A stretch of 64,000 nucleotides of DNA, taken from positions 6,138,001 to 6,202,000 of the forward strand of contig NZ_CP117430.1 in NCBI RefSeq assembly GCF_030687395.1, read 5' to 3'. The DNA is from Pseudomonas wuhanensis. GTDB taxonomy: Bacteria > Pseudomonadota > Gammaproteobacteria > Pseudomonadales > Pseudomonadaceae. Under the pieces are notes generated by a model. The model worked only from the letters and a program-made list of their open reading frames with translations, was not told the origin of the DNA and ran no database searches. This document shows, piece after piece, positions 1-17,305 of the stretch; the stretch's first letter is position 1; the number at the start of each line of letters is the position of its first letter. The position numbers were made by a program, and so were the translations under genes.

Positions 1-5787
<5,787 letters not shown>

Positions 5788-6137
5788 AGACACTTTCTCA
5801 CCAGGCTGCCTCTTGTCGAGGCAAATTTCTTTTCAATTCAGCCAGTTACCATCCACGCCGAACGTACGCCAGCTTTGCGGGGGCAAAAGGGAGGTCATTG
5901 TACACACCGACACAGAGGCTCACAAATTTGACGACGAAATGTCGCAAATCTATGTCGCATTTGTGAAAGGTTTAAAGCGATATGCTGTGCTAGTCAAAAC
6001 TTTTTTAATTTTGACCGCAACGACTCAAAGACTACTGTGACGCAGACACCACAAGGCACGCGGTCTGTAGAGACGGCATGCGCTTGTAGAAATTTTGAGG
6101 TGCTTGGAGAGGCGGCCTGGGTAAGGCCGCCGAATCT
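5788..6137. other. gltB upstream region (350 bases, no gene)
   Basis: This AT-richer stretch separates gltB from the upstream damX-like gene, both read on the minus strand. It holds a good sigma-70-like promoter for gltBD at 5897-5925. Near the damX-like stop is a GC-rich hairpin with arms GGCGGCC (6111-6117) and GGCCGCC (6125-6131). On the minus strand the hairpin lacks a clear T run, so it is at best a weak terminator. Short open frames here look like noise. Confidence 0.6.
5897..5925 (-). promoter_or_regulatory. Candidate sigma-70 promoter of gltBD
   Basis: On the minus strand, TTGTGA (5925-5920) and TACAAT (5902-5897) are separated by exactly 17 bases. The -10 box differs from TATAAT at one position. 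Transcription would start near 5890, leaving a leader of about 100 bases before gltB. This is a motif match only. Confidence 0.45.
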
Positions 6138-7724
6138 TCAGCGAGTTGTTGCCAGTTCCTGTTGGACGCTGGCGACAGTGCGAGGCCAAGGTTTACCAGC
6201 CTGAACCTTCGCTGGCAAGGCCTTGATGGCGGTAATGGCTGCATCGCGGTTAGCGAAGCTACCGTAGGTGATGACGTAAAGCGGCTTGCCGTTGAGTACT
6301 TTCTTGAAATAACGGTACTCGCCGCCCTGCTCTTTGACGAAGCTTTGCGCGGCCGATTCAGAGCTGGTGCCTAGGATTTGCACCACGTAATTACCCGGCG
6401 CCTGGCCTGCGTACCAGCTGCCACCGGCGGCTTTGGCCACGACGACGGGCTTCTCGGCAGGTTTGGCGGCGGCGACCGGCTTGGCGGGCGCTGGAGCCGG
6501 TTTGGCAACAGGTGCAGGCGCTGGCTTGGCTGTCGCGACCTGAGTCGGCGCTGGAACCGGTTTGGCGGCAGGCGTTGGCGCAGGGCCCGGCTGGATGCCG
6601 GCAGGCGGCGCAGTCGTGGTCACGGTTGGCGGTGTAGCGCTGGAACCTTCGACCGGCACGCCGTCGTCGCCTTCGGTGATACCACCGGCCGCTTCGGCCA
6701 ACGGGCCACGCATCACCGGCTGCGAGCTGCCGACCAATGGCAACGGCATCGGTTGCGAATTACCGGCAAATTCGACGGATGGAGCGCCACCGCTGTCAGG
6801 TTGTGGCGTGCCCTGGCCCAGCGGCAGTTGCGCCTGTTCGTTGGCAGGTGCGCCGGTGGTCGGTGCTTTGCTGCGACCCGGCATCAACCAGGCGGCGGCT
6901 ACCGCGACCACGACAACGGCGGAAATCGCCAATACGTGTTTCTTCGGCATGTTGAACCCCATACTTGGACGCTTCACCGCTGAGCGGCTGGCAATCATGG
7001 CTTCGATCATTGCATCGCGGGCGACCTGGTTGATAGTGCCAGGCCAACCGTCGGAGCTTTCGTGAATATCAGAGATCTGATCCGCGGTGAAAAGTTCGAT
7101 ACCCCGGCCAGCGCCTTCAAGCCGCTGATCCAGATATTCGCGGGTTTCTTCTTCGGTGTAAGGCTGCAATTCGATGACGTGGAAACGCTCTTCCTCGAGG
7201 CTCAGCGCGTCAAGCTGAGCGATCAGCGAGGACTCGCCAAACAGGAACACGTGCGGGCGACCTTCCGGCGCACCCGCAGCCAAAGCCAGCAAGGCCTCCA
7301 GCGCCGATTCGTCGAGTTGCTCGGCATCATCCACCAGCAAATAGACTTCCTGCCCCGTAAGGGCAAGCTGTACCACTTGGGCCAGGATTGCGCCGATTTC
7401 GACCTGCTCGACGTTCAGCGCCTGAGCCACTTGACGCAGCACACCCGCTGCATCGCCGGCGCCACGGGCGGAAACCACCACGCTCTGCACTGACTGTTTG
7501 TTGGTGCTGGCCACCAGGGCCTGACGCAACAGGGTTTTGCCGCTGCCTTGAGGGCCAGTGACCACCAGCAACAACTGGCTGTAACGGGCCAGATGATGCA
7601 GTTGCCCCAGCACCGGCTTGCGCTGGGCCGGGAAAAATTTGAAGCCAGGCACCCGTGGAGCGAAAGGGTCATGACTTAACTGGTAATGGCCGAGGAAAGC
7701 CTCGTCGGCATGCAAACTAGTCAT
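6138..7724 (-). CDS. damX: DamX-like AAA ATPase with C-terminal SPOR domain
   Basis: A 528-residue inner-membrane protein. The cytoplasmic N-terminal AAA/ExeA-like ATPase domain has Walker A GPQGSGKT at residues 57-64 and Walker B VYLLVDDAE at about 127-135. One membrane segment follows at about 263-281 (HVLAISAVVVVAVAAAWL). A long Ala/Pro/Lys-rich periplasmic linker (about 290-450) leads to a C-terminal SPOR domain (NYVVQILGTSSESAA, PLYVITYGSFANRDAA) that should bind denuded septal peptidoglycan. This architecture and the position directly behind aroB (10 bases) match the damX neighbourhood of gammaproteobacteria, where DamX is a cell-division protein. The ATPase domain makes it larger than a SPOR-only protein. 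The exact role in Pseudomonas is inferred. Confidence 0.85.
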   Translation of the reverse strand: MTSLHADEAFLGHYQLSHDPFAPRVPGFKFFPAQRKPVLGQLHHLARYSQLLLVVTGPQGSGKTLLRQALVASTNKQSVQSVVVSARGAGDAAGVLRQVAQALNVEQVEIGAILAQVVQLALTGQEVYLLVDDAEQLDESALEALLALAAGAPEGRPHVFLFGESSLIAQLDALSLEEERFHVIELQPYTEEETREYLDQRLEGAGRGIELFTADQISDIHESSDGWPGTINQVARDAMIEAMIASRSAVKRPSMGFNMPKKHVLAISAVVVVAVAAAWLMPGRSKAPTTGAPANEQAQLPLGQGTPQPDSGGAPSVEFAGNSQPMPLPLVGSSQPVMRGPLAEAAGGITEGDDGVPVEGSSATPPTVTTTAPPAGIQPGPAPTPAAKPVPAPTQVATAKPAPAPVAKPAPAPAKPVAAAKPAEKPVVVAKAAGGSWYAGQAPGNYVVQILGTSSESAAQSFVKEQGGEYRYFKKVLNGKPLYVITYGSFANRDAAITAIKALPAKVQAGKPWPRTVASVQQELATTR

Positions 7725-7734
7725 CGGGATCTTA

Positions 7735-8835
7735 TTAACCTTTAAGCTGAGCCAGGGCGCGGTAATCCGCCCCTAACGTGGCCTGTAAAATCTCTTTCGG
7801 ATAATCGTCGGTCACCACTGCTTCGCCCATGTGGCGCAGCAGCACCAGGCGCAAACGACCGTCGATCACTTTCTTGTCAATTGCCATGTGTTCGAGAAAA
7901 TCGGCTTCGGTCATCTCTTCCGGCGGAATGACCGGCAGGCCGGCACGCTGGAACAGACGAATACCGCGATCACGCTCCTGTTCGTTGATCCAGCCCAGGC
8001 GCGCAGACATTTCCAAAGCCATTACGGTCCCAGCAGCGACTGCTTCACCATGAAGCCAGACACCATAGCCCATATGGGTTTCGATCGCGTGGCCGAAGGT
8101 GTGGCCCAGGTTCAACGTGGCACGCACGCCCGTCTCTTTCTCGTCGGCACCGACCACCGCAGCCTTGGCCGCGCAGGAGCGTTCGATGGCGTAAGTCAGG
8201 GCGGTCTGGTCCAACGCTCGCAGGCGATCGACGTTTTCTTCGAGCCAGGTCAGGAATGGCTCATCGCAGATCAGCCCGTATTTGATGACTTCCGCCAGCC
8301 CCGCGGACAGTTCGCGCGGCGGCAGGGTTTTGAGGGTGGCGGTATCGATCAGCACCACGTTGGGCTGATAGAAGGCGCCGACCATGTTCTTGCCCAGCGG
8401 GTGATTGATCCCGGTCTTGCCGCCAACGGAGGAGTCGACTTGCGACAACAATGTGGTCGGTACCTGGATGAAATCCACGCCACGCTGGTAGCAGGCGGCC
8501 GCAAAACCGGCCATGTCACCGATCACGCCGCCCCCCAAGGCGATTACCGTGGTGCGGCGATCATGCCGCGCAGTCAGCAGGCCGTCGAAAATCAGTTGCA
8601 GGGTTTCCCAGGTCTTGAAGGCTTCGCCGTCGGGCAGCACCACAGAAATCACCGAGAACTGCGCGAGGCTGCGGGTCAGACGCTCGAGGTAGAGCGGCGC
8701 GACGGTCTCGTTGGAGATGATCGCTACTTGCCGCCCGCGGATATGCGGGGCCAGTAGCTCAGGCTGATCCAACAAACCTTCGCCAATGTGAATCGGGTAG
8801 CTGCGCTCGCCTAGATCGACCTTGAGTGTCTGCAT
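7735..8835 (-). CDS. aroB: 3-dehydroquinate synthase
   Basis: Second enzyme of the shikimate pathway: converts DAHP to 3-dehydroquinate using NAD and a divalent metal in the cytoplasm. The 366-residue chain starts [20 protein letters not shown]. The open frame extends 33 codons further upstream, but that part has no family resemblance, so the ATG at 8835 was chosen. Family blocks are [39 protein letters not shown] and [11 protein letters not shown] with metal ligands. A 150-base gap separates it from aroK and contains a hairpin with arms CAGCCGC/GCGGCTG (8923-8947), whose role is unknown. Stop to damX-like start is 10 bases, suggesting one transcript. Confidence 0.96.
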   Translation of the reverse strand: MQTLKVDLGERSYPIHIGEGLLDQPELLAPHIRGRQVAIISNETVAPLYLERLTRSLAQFSVISVVLPDGEAFKTWETLQLIFDGLLTARHDRRTTVIALGGGVIGDMAGFAAACYQRGVDFIQVPTTLLSQVDSSVGGKTGINHPLGKNMVGAFYQPNVVLIDTATLKTLPPRELSAGLAEVIKYGLICDEPFLTWLEENVDRLRALDQTALTYAIERSCAAKAAVVGADEKETGVRATLNLGHTFGHAIETHMGYGVWLHGEAVAAGTVMALEMSARLGWINEQERDRGIRLFQRAGLPVIPPEEMTEADFLEHMAIDKKVIDGRLRLVLLRHMGEAVVTDDYPKEILQATLGADYRALAQLKG

Positions 8836-8985
8836 GTGTCCCCACAGTGAAGATGGAATCAGGCATCCTGCCTTGAGTTTACGAATTCCATGGCGTCTGC
8901 TGGTGTGACGCCGTTCGGTAGCCAGCCGCCACAACCTTGAGCGGCTGCGACAGGACGCCGAGGATAGCGCATTTCGCGCCGCGCA

Positions 8986-9504
8986 TTAACGGGGAGGTAG
9001 TTGCTGCAAGCGGTCGAGGATATCGAGCACCACCATCCGCGGTGGCCGCTCATCGGTTTCCACCACCAGGTCGGCGATCTCCCGATACAGCGGATCACGG
9101 ATTGCCAGCAAGTCCCGCAGGGTCTTGGCCGGGTCGGCGGTGCGCAACAGCGGCCGATTGCGGTCGCGAGCCGTTCGGCCGACCTGCTGCTCGACAGACG
9201 CATGCAGATACACCACCCGCCCACCGGCGTGCAGCGCTCGACGATTGGCTTCGCGCATCACCGCGCCGCCGCCGGTCGCCAACACCACGCCGTCGAACGC
9301 GCACAGCTCGGCAATCATCGCCTGCTCGCGGTCACGAAAGCCCGGCTCGCCTTCCTTATCGAAAATCCACGGGATATTGGCGCCCGTGCGCAATTCAATT
9401 TCCTTATCGGAATCTTTGAACGGCAGGCGCAGCTCTTTGGCCAGCAACCGGCCGATGGTGCTTTTACCAGCCCCCATCGGTCCAACAAGAATCAAATTTC
9501 GCAC
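8986..9504 (-). CDS. aroK: Shikimate kinase
   Basis: Phosphorylates shikimate to shikimate-3-phosphate with ATP. The 172-residue chain is of normal length, starting [18 protein letters not shown]. Walker A is GPMGAGKST at residues 8-16, the shikimate-binding Asp/Arg region is [11 protein letters not shown], and GEPGFRDRE and ATGGGAV (GGG loop) follow, with the lid region around ARDRNRPLL. It begins 4 bases after the pilQ stop, so it lies at the end of the pil operon as is usual in pseudomonads. Confidence 0.96.
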   Translation of the reverse strand: MRNLILVGPMGAGKSTIGRLLAKELRLPFKDSDKEIELRTGANIPWIFDKEGEPGFRDREQAMIAELCAFDGVVLATGGGAVMREANRRALHAGGRVVYLHASVEQQVGRTARDRNRPLLRTADPAKTLRDLLAIRDPLYREIADLVVETDERPPRMVVLDILDRLQQLPPR

Positions 9505-9508
9505 AGAA

Positions 9509-11584
9509 TCAATGACTCACAGCAATCGCCTGATTGTTCATGATACGCGGAGTGAGAAATACCAGCAGCTCGGATTTTTTCTCCGAAACCACGTCACGCC
9601 GGAAAAGGCGGCCAAGATACGGCACATCACCGAGAAATGGCACCTTATCTACAACCTTGCTCTGAGTATTTGAGAAAACCCCACCAATGACGATGGTCTC
9701 GCCGTCGTTAACCAACACCTTGGCGTTGACCTCGTTTTTCTTGATCGGCGGTACATCCTGCACTTTGTTCAGGTAGTCCGGTTCGTCCTTGGTGACCTTG
9801 ACCTCCATGATGATGCGGTTGTCCGGTGTGATCTGCGGGGTCACTTCCAGGGACAGCGAAGCTTCCTTGAACGACACCGAGGTGGCGCCGCTGGAACTGG
9901 CTTCCTGATAGGGAATCTCGGTGCCCTTGAGGATTTTCGCGGTTTCCTTGTCGGACGTGACCACCTTGGGCTGCGAAACGATTTCCCCGTTGCCGGTTTT
10001 CTCCATGGCCGAAAGTTCAAGGTCCAGCAGCACATTGTCGGTAATGAAGGCGATGCCGATCCCCGAGGTATTGGCAGAAGTCCCCAGATCGACGAACGGC
10101 GAGTTGGTACTGGTACTACCCGGCGTGCCAATGGTGGTCGAAGAGCCATTGACCCCGGACGTGTTCCAGTTACCCTTCTGCACCGAACCGCCCCAGCGTA
10201 CGCCAAGGCTTTTGTCGTAATCGACGTTGGCCTCGACAATGCGCGCCTCAATCATCACCTGACGCACCGGAATATCCAGTTGCGCAACAATGCGCCGCAA
10301 TTCGTCGAGTCGATCCTGAGTCTGGTAGGCAATGATGTTGTTGGTTCGCTCATCGACGGTGATTGAACCTCGCTCGTCTATTTTCGCCTCGGCGCTGGTC
10401 ACTGACTGGAACAGCTTGGCGATATCGGCGGCTTTGGCGTAGTTGACCTGCAACAGTTCGCGACGAAGAGGCGCCAGTTCGGAGATCTGCTTCTGCGACT
10501 CCAGTTCCTGACGCTCTCGGGCAGCGATTTCATCGGCCGGCGCCACCAGCAGCACATTGCCGATCTTGCGTTTATCCAGGCCTTTGGTTTTCAGCACCAG
10601 GTCCAGCGCCTGATCCCATGGCACGTTCTGCAGGCGCAACGTGATGCCGCCCTGCACCGTGTCGCTGGCCACCAGATTGAGGTTGGTGAAATCGGCGATC
10701 AGTTGCAGCACCGAGCGCACATCAATGTCCTGAAAATTCAGCGAGAGTTTTTCGCCGGTGTAGGCAAAGCGTTCGGTGTTGCGCTTCTGCAGGTCATCGA
10801 CAGTCATCGGTCGGATGCTGACGGTCAGTTTGTTGTCGGTCTGATAGGTCGAATAATCGAAGGCGCCGCTAGGCTCGATACTGATAATGGCCCGATCGCC
10901 CGTGGCGCTGGCGTTGACGAACTGCACCGGGGTGGCGAAATCCTTGACGTCGAGGCGTACACGCAACCGTTCAGGCAGTTGGGTCTTGGTGAAACCGACG
11001 ATGATTTTGCCATCGCGTTCCTGGATGTCCGGGGCGATGGACGGATCCGACAGATCAATGACCACATTGCCCTCCCCCTGGGTGCCGCGCTGGAAATCCA
11101 CGCCCCGGATGGCTTTGCCCACGGGCGCACTGACCCTGGCGGGCGCGGGCGTCGCAGTTGCTGCACGCGGTGCGCTGGCGGCCGGCTTGGGCGCCTTGCT
11201 ACTGGCCCCTTGCCCGACGACCACGAACAAATTGTTGCCTTCGACGCGAGTGCTGTACGGAGTCAATTGAGTCAAGCTGATGATCAGCCGTGTACGGTCC
11301 TTGGCCTCCACGACCGTGGCGCTGCGGGCATTGCCGCCGCCAAGATCCCGATTCTTGTTCGCCAGCTGACTGGTGACCCCCGGCAGGTCCAGCGCAATCC
11401 GCGCAGGCTGCTCTGTCGTATAACCATGGGCCTGCGGCGGCGGCCCGTCGAACGACAACTTCAACTCGATACGGTCACCGGGTAGCGCGGCGACATCCAG
11501 CGCTTTGAGGTTGGCCGCCAGTACCATCGGCGACAGAAACGCTATCCATAGCGAAATACCGAAGGTTGATAAAATCCTGTTCAT
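9509..11584 (-). CDS. pilQ: Type IV pilus secretin PilQ
   Basis: Outer-membrane secretin through which the type IV pilus passes. 691 residues: signal peptide at about 1-23, two AMIN domains that bind peptidoglycan ([18 protein letters not shown] and a second near residue 150), an STN/N0-type domain ([20 protein letters not shown]), a secretin N domain ([15 protein letters not shown]), and the C-terminal secretin barrel core ([28 protein letters not shown]). It is the last pil gene of pilMNOPQ, 13 bases after pilP. Length and domain order are normal. Confidence 0.96.
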   Translation of the reverse strand: MNRILSTFGISLWIAFLSPMVLAANLKALDVAALPGDRIELKLSFDGPPPQAHGYTTEQPARIALDLPGVTSQLANKNRDLGGGNARSATVVEAKDRTRLIISLTQLTPYSTRVEGNNLFVVVGQGASSKAPKPAASAPRAATATPAPARVSAPVGKAIRGVDFQRGTQGEGNVVIDLSDPSIAPDIQERDGKIIVGFTKTQLPERLRVRLDVKDFATPVQFVNASATGDRAIISIEPSGAFDYSTYQTDNKLTVSIRPMTVDDLQKRNTERFAYTGEKLSLNFQDIDVRSVLQLIADFTNLNLVASDTVQGGITLRLQNVPWDQALDLVLKTKGLDKRKIGNVLLVAPADEIAARERQELESQKQISELAPLRRELLQVNYAKAADIAKLFQSVTSAEAKIDERGSITVDERTNNIIAYQTQDRLDELRRIVAQLDIPVRQVMIEARIVEANVDYDKSLGVRWGGSVQKGNWNTSGVNGSSTTIGTPGSTSTNSPFVDLGTSANTSGIGIAFITDNVLLDLELSAMEKTGNGEIVSQPKVVTSDKETAKILKGTEIPYQEASSSGATSVSFKEASLSLEVTPQITPDNRIIMEVKVTKDEPDYLNKVQDVPPIKKNEVNAKVLVNDGETIVIGGVFSNTQSKVVDKVPFLGDVPYLGRLFRRDVVSEKKSELLVFLTPRIMNNQAIAVSH

Positions 11585-11597
11585 TGTTCGAGTTCCA

Positions 11598-12125
11598 CTA
11601 TGAGTGCTCTTTCAAAGGGATGGTTCGCGGCCGTTCCAGCCAGGCACCTTCGCCATCGGGAACGATTTCGACCACGTCGACTTGCGAACCGCTGATGGCG
11701 ACGATCCGTCCATCGTTACGCCCCAGGTAATCGCCGACTTTCAGCCGATGCACACCGCCAGCCCCGCGCAACAGCGCAAAGGAACCGGCTGCATTGGAGA
11801 TGGTGCCGACCATTTCAAATTGCTCGATGTTGAAACCTTCGAGGTACTGCTTGACCCGATTGGGGTCGGGTTTGACATTACGCGAGCCGTGTTTCTGGCC
11901 GGCCAGATCGACTCTTGCCTGGCGGGAGAACGGGCTACGCAGATTGGCAGCGTTGTAGGTGAATGTCGGGGAAGACTGGAATGTCGGCGTGGGTTCAATC
12001 TTGCCGGGTGCACGCAGGCGCACTTCGTTCAGGTAGGCGTCCAGGTCGCTGAAATCACTGTCGCCATCACAACCGGCCAGGATAACCAGACACATAACCA
12101 TCGACAGGCAACGAATCGGGCTCAT
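11598..12125 (-). CDS. pilP: Type IV pilus inner-membrane lipoprotein PilP
   Basis: Periplasmic lipoprotein linking the PilMNO platform to the PilQ secretin. 175 residues: an N-terminal lipoprotein signal ending in a lipobox (MCLVILAGC, Cys at about residue 19), a disordered stretch, then the beta-sandwich HR domain (FEMVGTISNAAGSFALLR, HRLKVGDYLGRNDGRI). It overlaps pilO by 4 bases (ATGA), a sign of translational coupling. Confidence 0.95.
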   Translation of the reverse strand: MSPIRCLSMVMCLVILAGCDGDSDFSDLDAYLNEVRLRAPGKIEPTPTFQSSPTFTYNAANLRSPFSRQARVDLAGQKHGSRNVKPDPNRVKQYLEGFNIEQFEMVGTISNAAGSFALLRGAGGVHRLKVGDYLGRNDGRIVAISGSQVDVVEIVPDGEGAWLERPRTIPLKEHS

Positions 12126-12745
12126 TTCTGCAACCCCTTGTCGTTGTAGCGATAGGTCTTGGCAAGGATGCTCATGCGCAACTTCGGACCGCCATCAGGA
12201 TTGGCCGGCGCCAGGTCGAAGTCATGCAGAGTGACGATCCGCGGCAGCCCGGCCACGCCGCTGACGAAAGTAGCCAGGTCGTGATAAGCGCCGGTGACGG
12301 TGATCCGGATAGGGAGCTCGATATAGAACTGCTGGGTGGCCTCCGGGAGCAGCTTGATTTCTTCGAACTCCAAGCCGCTGCCCAGGCCGGTGCGGGTGAT
12401 GTCCTCCAGCAGACCGGGTACTTCGGTGTCGCTGGGCAATTGCCGTAATAGCATGCCGAAGGAGTTCTCCATTTCCTTCATCTGCTGGGTATACAGCTCC
12501 AGATTCGCCGCCATATGGGCTTTGGTCGCGAATTGCTCCCTGAGCGTCGACTCTTCCTCGCGCCTGAGTTCCAAGTGGTTTTGCAGGTCGCTTATCAAAA
12601 AGCTGTAGCCCAGGGCCAGCACCAGAACCATCAGCAGGACACTCGCCAGGACCTTGATCGCCGGCGGCCAGGAACCGATGTTATTGGTGTCCAGATCGTT
12701 GATGTCGATCTGACGCAACCCTTCGAGCCATTCGGACGGCTTCAT
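12122..12745 (-). CDS. pilO: Type IV pilus assembly protein PilO
   Basis: Inner-membrane alignment-complex protein that dimerises with PilN. 207 residues with one membrane segment at about 28-50 (IKVLASVLLMVLVLALGYSF), a coiled coil rich in Glu/Arg (HLELRREEESTLREQF), and a ferredoxin-like periplasmic domain (LPIRITVTGAYHDLATFVSG). It overlaps both pilN and pilP by 4 bases, so PilN, O and P are made in concert. Confidence 0.95.
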   Translation of the reverse strand: MKPSEWLEGLRQIDINDLDTNNIGSWPPAIKVLASVLLMVLVLALGYSFLISDLQNHLELRREEESTLREQFATKAHMAANLELYTQQMKEMENSFGMLLRQLPSDTEVPGLLEDITRTGLGSGLEFEEIKLLPEATQQFYIELPIRITVTGAYHDLATFVSGVAGLPRIVTLHDFDLAPANPDGGPKLRMSILAKTYRYNDKGLQK

Positions 12746-13307
12746 TTGGCGCCCCCCACAACTGCGGGCTGAGTCTGACGAACGGTCAACTGAAAAACAT
12801 TGGCCTGATCCAGCTGACCGGCGGTGGTCGCTTTGACTTCCGTGAGGTTGGGCGCATCGAACCAGTCGGAAGCATCAAGATTGCGCATCAGATCCGAAAC
12901 ACGATTATTGGACTCCGCCGCACCGGTGATGGACAACGTCTTGCCGACCATTTTCACTTCGGTGAAATAAACACCGTCCGGCAAAGTACGCGCCAATTGA
13001 TCGAAAATCCTCCCGCTGATCGGCCGATTCCCTTGCAGGTCCTGAATAATGCGCATGCGCTCGACGAGTTGCTGTCGACGGGCCTTCAGGTCGCTGATCT
13101 GTTTAATCCGCTCGTCGACCACGGCAATCTGCTTGCTGATGTAATCGTTTCGAGCGACTTGCCGGTTAATGGCGTTGTTAATGACCTGGTCCGCGATCAG
13201 TAGCGCGCCCACCGCCCCCACCAGCACACCGACCAACGCCAGCAAAAAGCGTTTGCGACGCCCTTCGCGCAACTCTTCACGCCAGGGTAAAAGATTGATC
13301 CGCGCCA

Positions 13308-13308
<1 letters not shown>
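12742..13308 (-). CDS. pilN: Type IV pilus assembly protein PilN
   Basis: 188-residue bitopic inner-membrane protein. The conserved N-terminal tail INLLPWREELRE (residues 4-15) is the PilM-binding motif. A membrane helix follows at about 22-43 (FLLALVGVLVGAVGALLIAD), then a coiled coil and a periplasmic ferredoxin-like fold (LPDGVYFTEVKMVGKTLSIT). Its start overlaps the pilM stop by one base. Confidence 0.95.
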
Positions 13309-14399
<1,091 letters not shown>

Positions 14400-14475
14400 T
14401 TACGGACTCTGTAATATCCATTGCGTTCAATACCCTCCGTCTTGACAGAAGCGCAAATGACGCCCCCGACGGAAA

Positions 14476-14487
14476 AATGCTTATAAT
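14476..14487 (+). promoter_or_regulatory. Candidate -10 element for ponA
   Basis: A perfect TATAAT (14482-14487) with a TG just upstream lies about 100 bases before ponA in the ponA/pilM divergent region. No good -35 box stands 16-18 bases upstream: a TTGACA at 14442-14447 is 34 bases away. This is a partial motif match only. Confidence 0.4.
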
Positions 14488-14588
14488 GCTGAGCGTTTTT
14501 TCCGCTTTCACTGCAAGCGCGGGTCATTTTCTGTATAGCCTGAACCCCTGATGCCTAATTCATTTTTTACCCTGGATATCCAAAAGCC

Positions 14589-17036
14589 TTGATTCGTCTG
14601 CTGAAATTTTTCGGTTGGTCCATCGTCGCCGTTTTCTGCGGACTGCTCCTGGGTCTGAGCGGCGCTTTTCTTTACCTTAGCCCCGGATTGCCGTCCGTGG
14701 AGGCGCTGAGAAGTATTCAGTTGCAGATTCCTTTGCGGGTGTACAGCAGCGATAACAAGTTGATCGCAGAATTTGGCGAAATGCGCCGCACTCCGATCCG
14801 TTTCGCCGACATTCCCCCCAATTTCATCAATGCGTTACTAAGTGCTGAAGACGACAATTTCGCCAACCACTACGGCGTCGATCCCAGCAGCCTGATGCGT
14901 GCCGCCACTCAATTGGTAAAGAGCGGACACATTCAGTCCGGCGGCAGCACCATCACCATGCAGGTGGCGAAGAACTTCTTCCTGACCAGCGAGCGCAGCT
15001 TCTCGCGCAAGACCACCGAAATTCTCCTGGCCCTGCAGATCGAACGGCAGTTGACCAAGGACGAGATCCTTGAGCTGTACGTCAACAAGATCTATCTGGG
15101 CAACCGCGCCTACGGCATCGAAGCAGCGGCGCAGGTTTATTACGGCAAGTCGATTCGTGACGTCAGCCTGGCGCAGATGGCGATGATCGCCGGCCTGCCA
15201 AAAGCCCCGTCGCGCTTCAACCCGCTGGCCAACCCGACCCGCAGCAAGGAGCGTCGCGACTGGATCCTCGGGCGCATGTACAAGCTCGGCAAGATCACCG
15301 AAGCCGACTACACCGCTGCGATCAATGAGCCGCTGAACGCCAGCTACCATGTGCCGACCCCGGAAGTGAACGCACCGTACGTCGCCGAAATGGCCCGCGC
15401 CGAGATGGTCGGCCGCTATGGCAGCGATGCGTACACCGAAGGTTTTCGTGTCACCACCACAGTCCCGAGCAATTTGCAGGAGATGGCCAACACCGCGGTT
15501 CACGAAGGCTTGATGACCTACGACCAACGGCACGGTTATCGCGGCCCCGAGTCACGCCTGCCGGGCAAAACCCGAGAGGCCTGGACTCAGGAGTTGACCA
15601 AACAGCGGATCATCAGCGGCCTGGAACCGGCGATCGTGACCCAGGTCGACAAGAACGGCGTGCAGGTGCTGACTCGCACAGGCACCGGCGAAGAGCACGT
15701 CGCCTGGGACACCATGAAGTGGGCTCGCCCGTTCCTGAACACCAACAGCATGGGCGCCAATCCGAAGCAGCCGTCGGATGTCGCGCAGGTCGGCGATCTG
15801 ATTCGCGTGCAGCGTCAGCCAGACAGTTCGCTCAAATTCAGCCAGATTCCGCAGGCCCAGGGCGCACTGGTGTCCCTCGACCCGCAAAACGGTGCCATTC
15901 GTTCGCTGGTCGGTGGTTTCGCCTTCGAGCAGAGCAACTATAACCGCGCCATGCAGGCCAAGCGTCAGCCGGGTTCGAGCTTCAAGCCGTTCGTCTACAG
16001 CGCCGCCCTGGACAACGGCTACACCGCCGCCAGCCTGGTGAACGACGCCCCGATCGTGTTCGTTGACGAATACCTGGACAAGGTCTGGCGCCCGAAGAAC
16101 GATACCAACACCTTCCTCGGCCCGATCCGCATGCGTGAAGCGCTCTACAAGTCGCGCAACCTGGTATCGATCCGCCTGCTGCAAGCGCTGGGGGTCGACC
16201 GCACCATCGACTACATCAGCAAGTTCGGCTTCAACAAGCAGGACCTGCCGCGCAACCTGTCCCTGGCCTTGGGTACCGCGACCCTGACGCCAATGGAAAT
16301 CGCCACCGGCTGGGCCACCTTCGCCAACGGCGGCTACAAGATCACCCCGTACATCATCGACAAGATCGAAAGCCGCAACGGCGACACGCTATTCGTTGCC
16401 AACCCGCCGAGTGTTCCGAAAGGCGCCGTAGCCAGCGATGGCATCGCCGTGCCGGCCTCCGACACCTTCACGGTCAACGCCACCCCAGGCGAAGCACCAA
16501 GCGCCCAGCCAGCGCTACAAACACCGGCTGTGGCCGAGCGCATCGTCGATGGGCGCACCACTTACATCCTCAACAGCATGCTTGAGGACGTGATCAAACT
16601 CGGCACCGGCCGCCGTGCGCTGGCTCTGGGTCGCAGCGACATCGCGGGCAAGACCGGCACCACCAACGAGTCCAAGGACGCTTGGTTCTCCGGCTACAAC
16701 GCCGATTACGTGACCACCGTCTGGACCGGCTTCGACCAACCGGAAAGCCTGGGCAAACGCGAGTTCGGTGGCACCGTTGCCTTGCCGATCTGGATGAACT
16801 ACATGGCGGCGGCCCTTAAAGACAAACCGCCCCACACCCAAGCGGAACCCGAAGGCATTCTCAGCCTGCGCGTCGACCCGATCAGCGGCCGTGCAGCCAG
16901 CCCAAGTACGCCAGGCGCCTACTTCGAACTGTTCAAGGCCGAAGACACACCACCGTCGGTTAACGAGCTGAGTAACGGCAATGTGCCGGGCAGCCCGCTG
17001 CCTGCGGATGAGGCAGCACCGATCGATTTGTTCTGA
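14589..17036 (+). CDS. ponA: Penicillin-binding protein 1A
   Basis: Bifunctional peptidoglycan glycosyltransferase and D,D-transpeptidase anchored in the inner membrane, 815 residues. One membrane segment lies at about 8-30. The GT51 domain follows with the catalytic Glu in SAEDDNFANHYGVD and the block GGSTITMQVAKNFFL. An OB-like insert precedes the transpeptidase, with nucleophile Ser463 and Lys466 in PGSSFKPF and KTGTTNES starting at about residue 688. The start is TTG: the next in-frame upstream codons run into a stop without an ATG or GTG, and the N-terminus IRLLKFFGW fits the family. No strong ribosome site precedes it. Divergent from pilM and closed by a strong terminator. Confidence 0.95.
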   Translation: MIRLLKFFGWSIVAVFCGLLLGLSGAFLYLSPGLPSVEALRSIQLQIPLRVYSSDNKLIAEFGEMRRTPIRFADIPPNFINALLSAEDDNFANHYGVDPSSLMRAATQLVKSGHIQSGGSTITMQVAKNFFLTSERSFSRKTTEILLALQIERQLTKDEILELYVNKIYLGNRAYGIEAAAQVYYGKSIRDVSLAQMAMIAGLPKAPSRFNPLANPTRSKERRDWILGRMYKLGKITEADYTAAINEPLNASYHVPTPEVNAPYVAEMARAEMVGRYGSDAYTEGFRVTTTVPSNLQEMANTAVHEGLMTYDQRHGYRGPESRLPGKTREAWTQELTKQRIISGLEPAIVTQVDKNGVQVLTRTGTGEEHVAWDTMKWARPFLNTNSMGANPKQPSDVAQVGDLIRVQRQPDSSLKFSQIPQAQGALVSLDPQNGAIRSLVGGFAFEQSNYNRAMQAKRQPGSSFKPFVYSAALDNGYTAASLVNDAPIVFVDEYLDKVWRPKNDTNTFLGPIRMREALYKSRNLVSIRLLQALGVDRTIDYISKFGFNKQDLPRNLSLALGTATLTPMEIATGWATFANGGYKITPYIIDKIESRNGDTLFVANPPSVPKGAVASDGIAVPASDTFTVNATPGEAPSAQPALQTPAVAERIVDGRTTYILNSMLEDVIKLGTGRRALALGRSDIAGKTGTTNESKDAWFSGYNADYVTTVWTGFDQPESLGKREFGGTVALPIWMNYMAAALKDKPPHTQAEPEGILSLRVDPISGRAASPSTPGAYFELFKAEDTPPSVNELSNGNVPGSPLPADEAAPIDLF

Positions 17037-17052
17037 TCGCGCTGCAACACCT

Positions 17053-17088
17053 AAAAGCCCCGCCCTCGAAAGAAGTGCGGGGCTTTTT
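17053..17088 (+). terminator. ponA intrinsic terminator
   Basis: Arms AAAAGCCCCGC (17053-17063) and GCGGGGCTTTT (17077-17087), followed by more T, lie 16 bases after the ponA stop. Strong stem plus T tract. Confidence 0.9.
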
Positions 17089-17124
17089 ATTGCCTGCGGG
17101 TTATGCGCTGAATGAGCCGCCCCC

Positions 17125-17215
17125 TTCGCGGGCAAGCCCGCTCCCACAAGGTTCTGTGGCGCTATCAGAGGCTGTGAATCACCGCGATCCCTGTGGGAGC
17201 GGGCTTGCCCGCGAA
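17125..17215. repeat. Inverted REP pair
   Basis: Two oppositely oriented REP units with the core CGCGGGCAAGCCCGCTCCCA, separated by about 45 bases. It sits between the convergent ponA and malic enzyme terminators. Both units keep the GCCCGCTCCCACA string that the IS110 element at 33111 has used as a target. Confidence 0.9.
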
Positions 17216-17250
17216 GAGGCCTATTTAGACGATGCAAAACCCCCAGATAC

Positions 17251-17287
17251 AAAAAAGCCCCGGCTCACTCTGAGCCGGGGCTTTTGG
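17251..17287 (-). terminator. Malic enzyme terminator (bidirectional)
   Basis: A 15-base-pair stem, AAAAGCCCCGGCTCA (17253-17267) against its complement (17271-17285), with a CTC loop. The A run at 17251-17256 gives a T run on the minus strand, 19 bases beyond the malic enzyme stop. Confidence 0.88.
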
Positions 17288-17305
17288 TTGAAGCGTTACA
17301 ACGGC

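Noticed and set aside
14442..14447. TTGACA as -35 box for ponA
   Set aside because: It is 34 bases from the only good TATAAT; too far for sigma-70.
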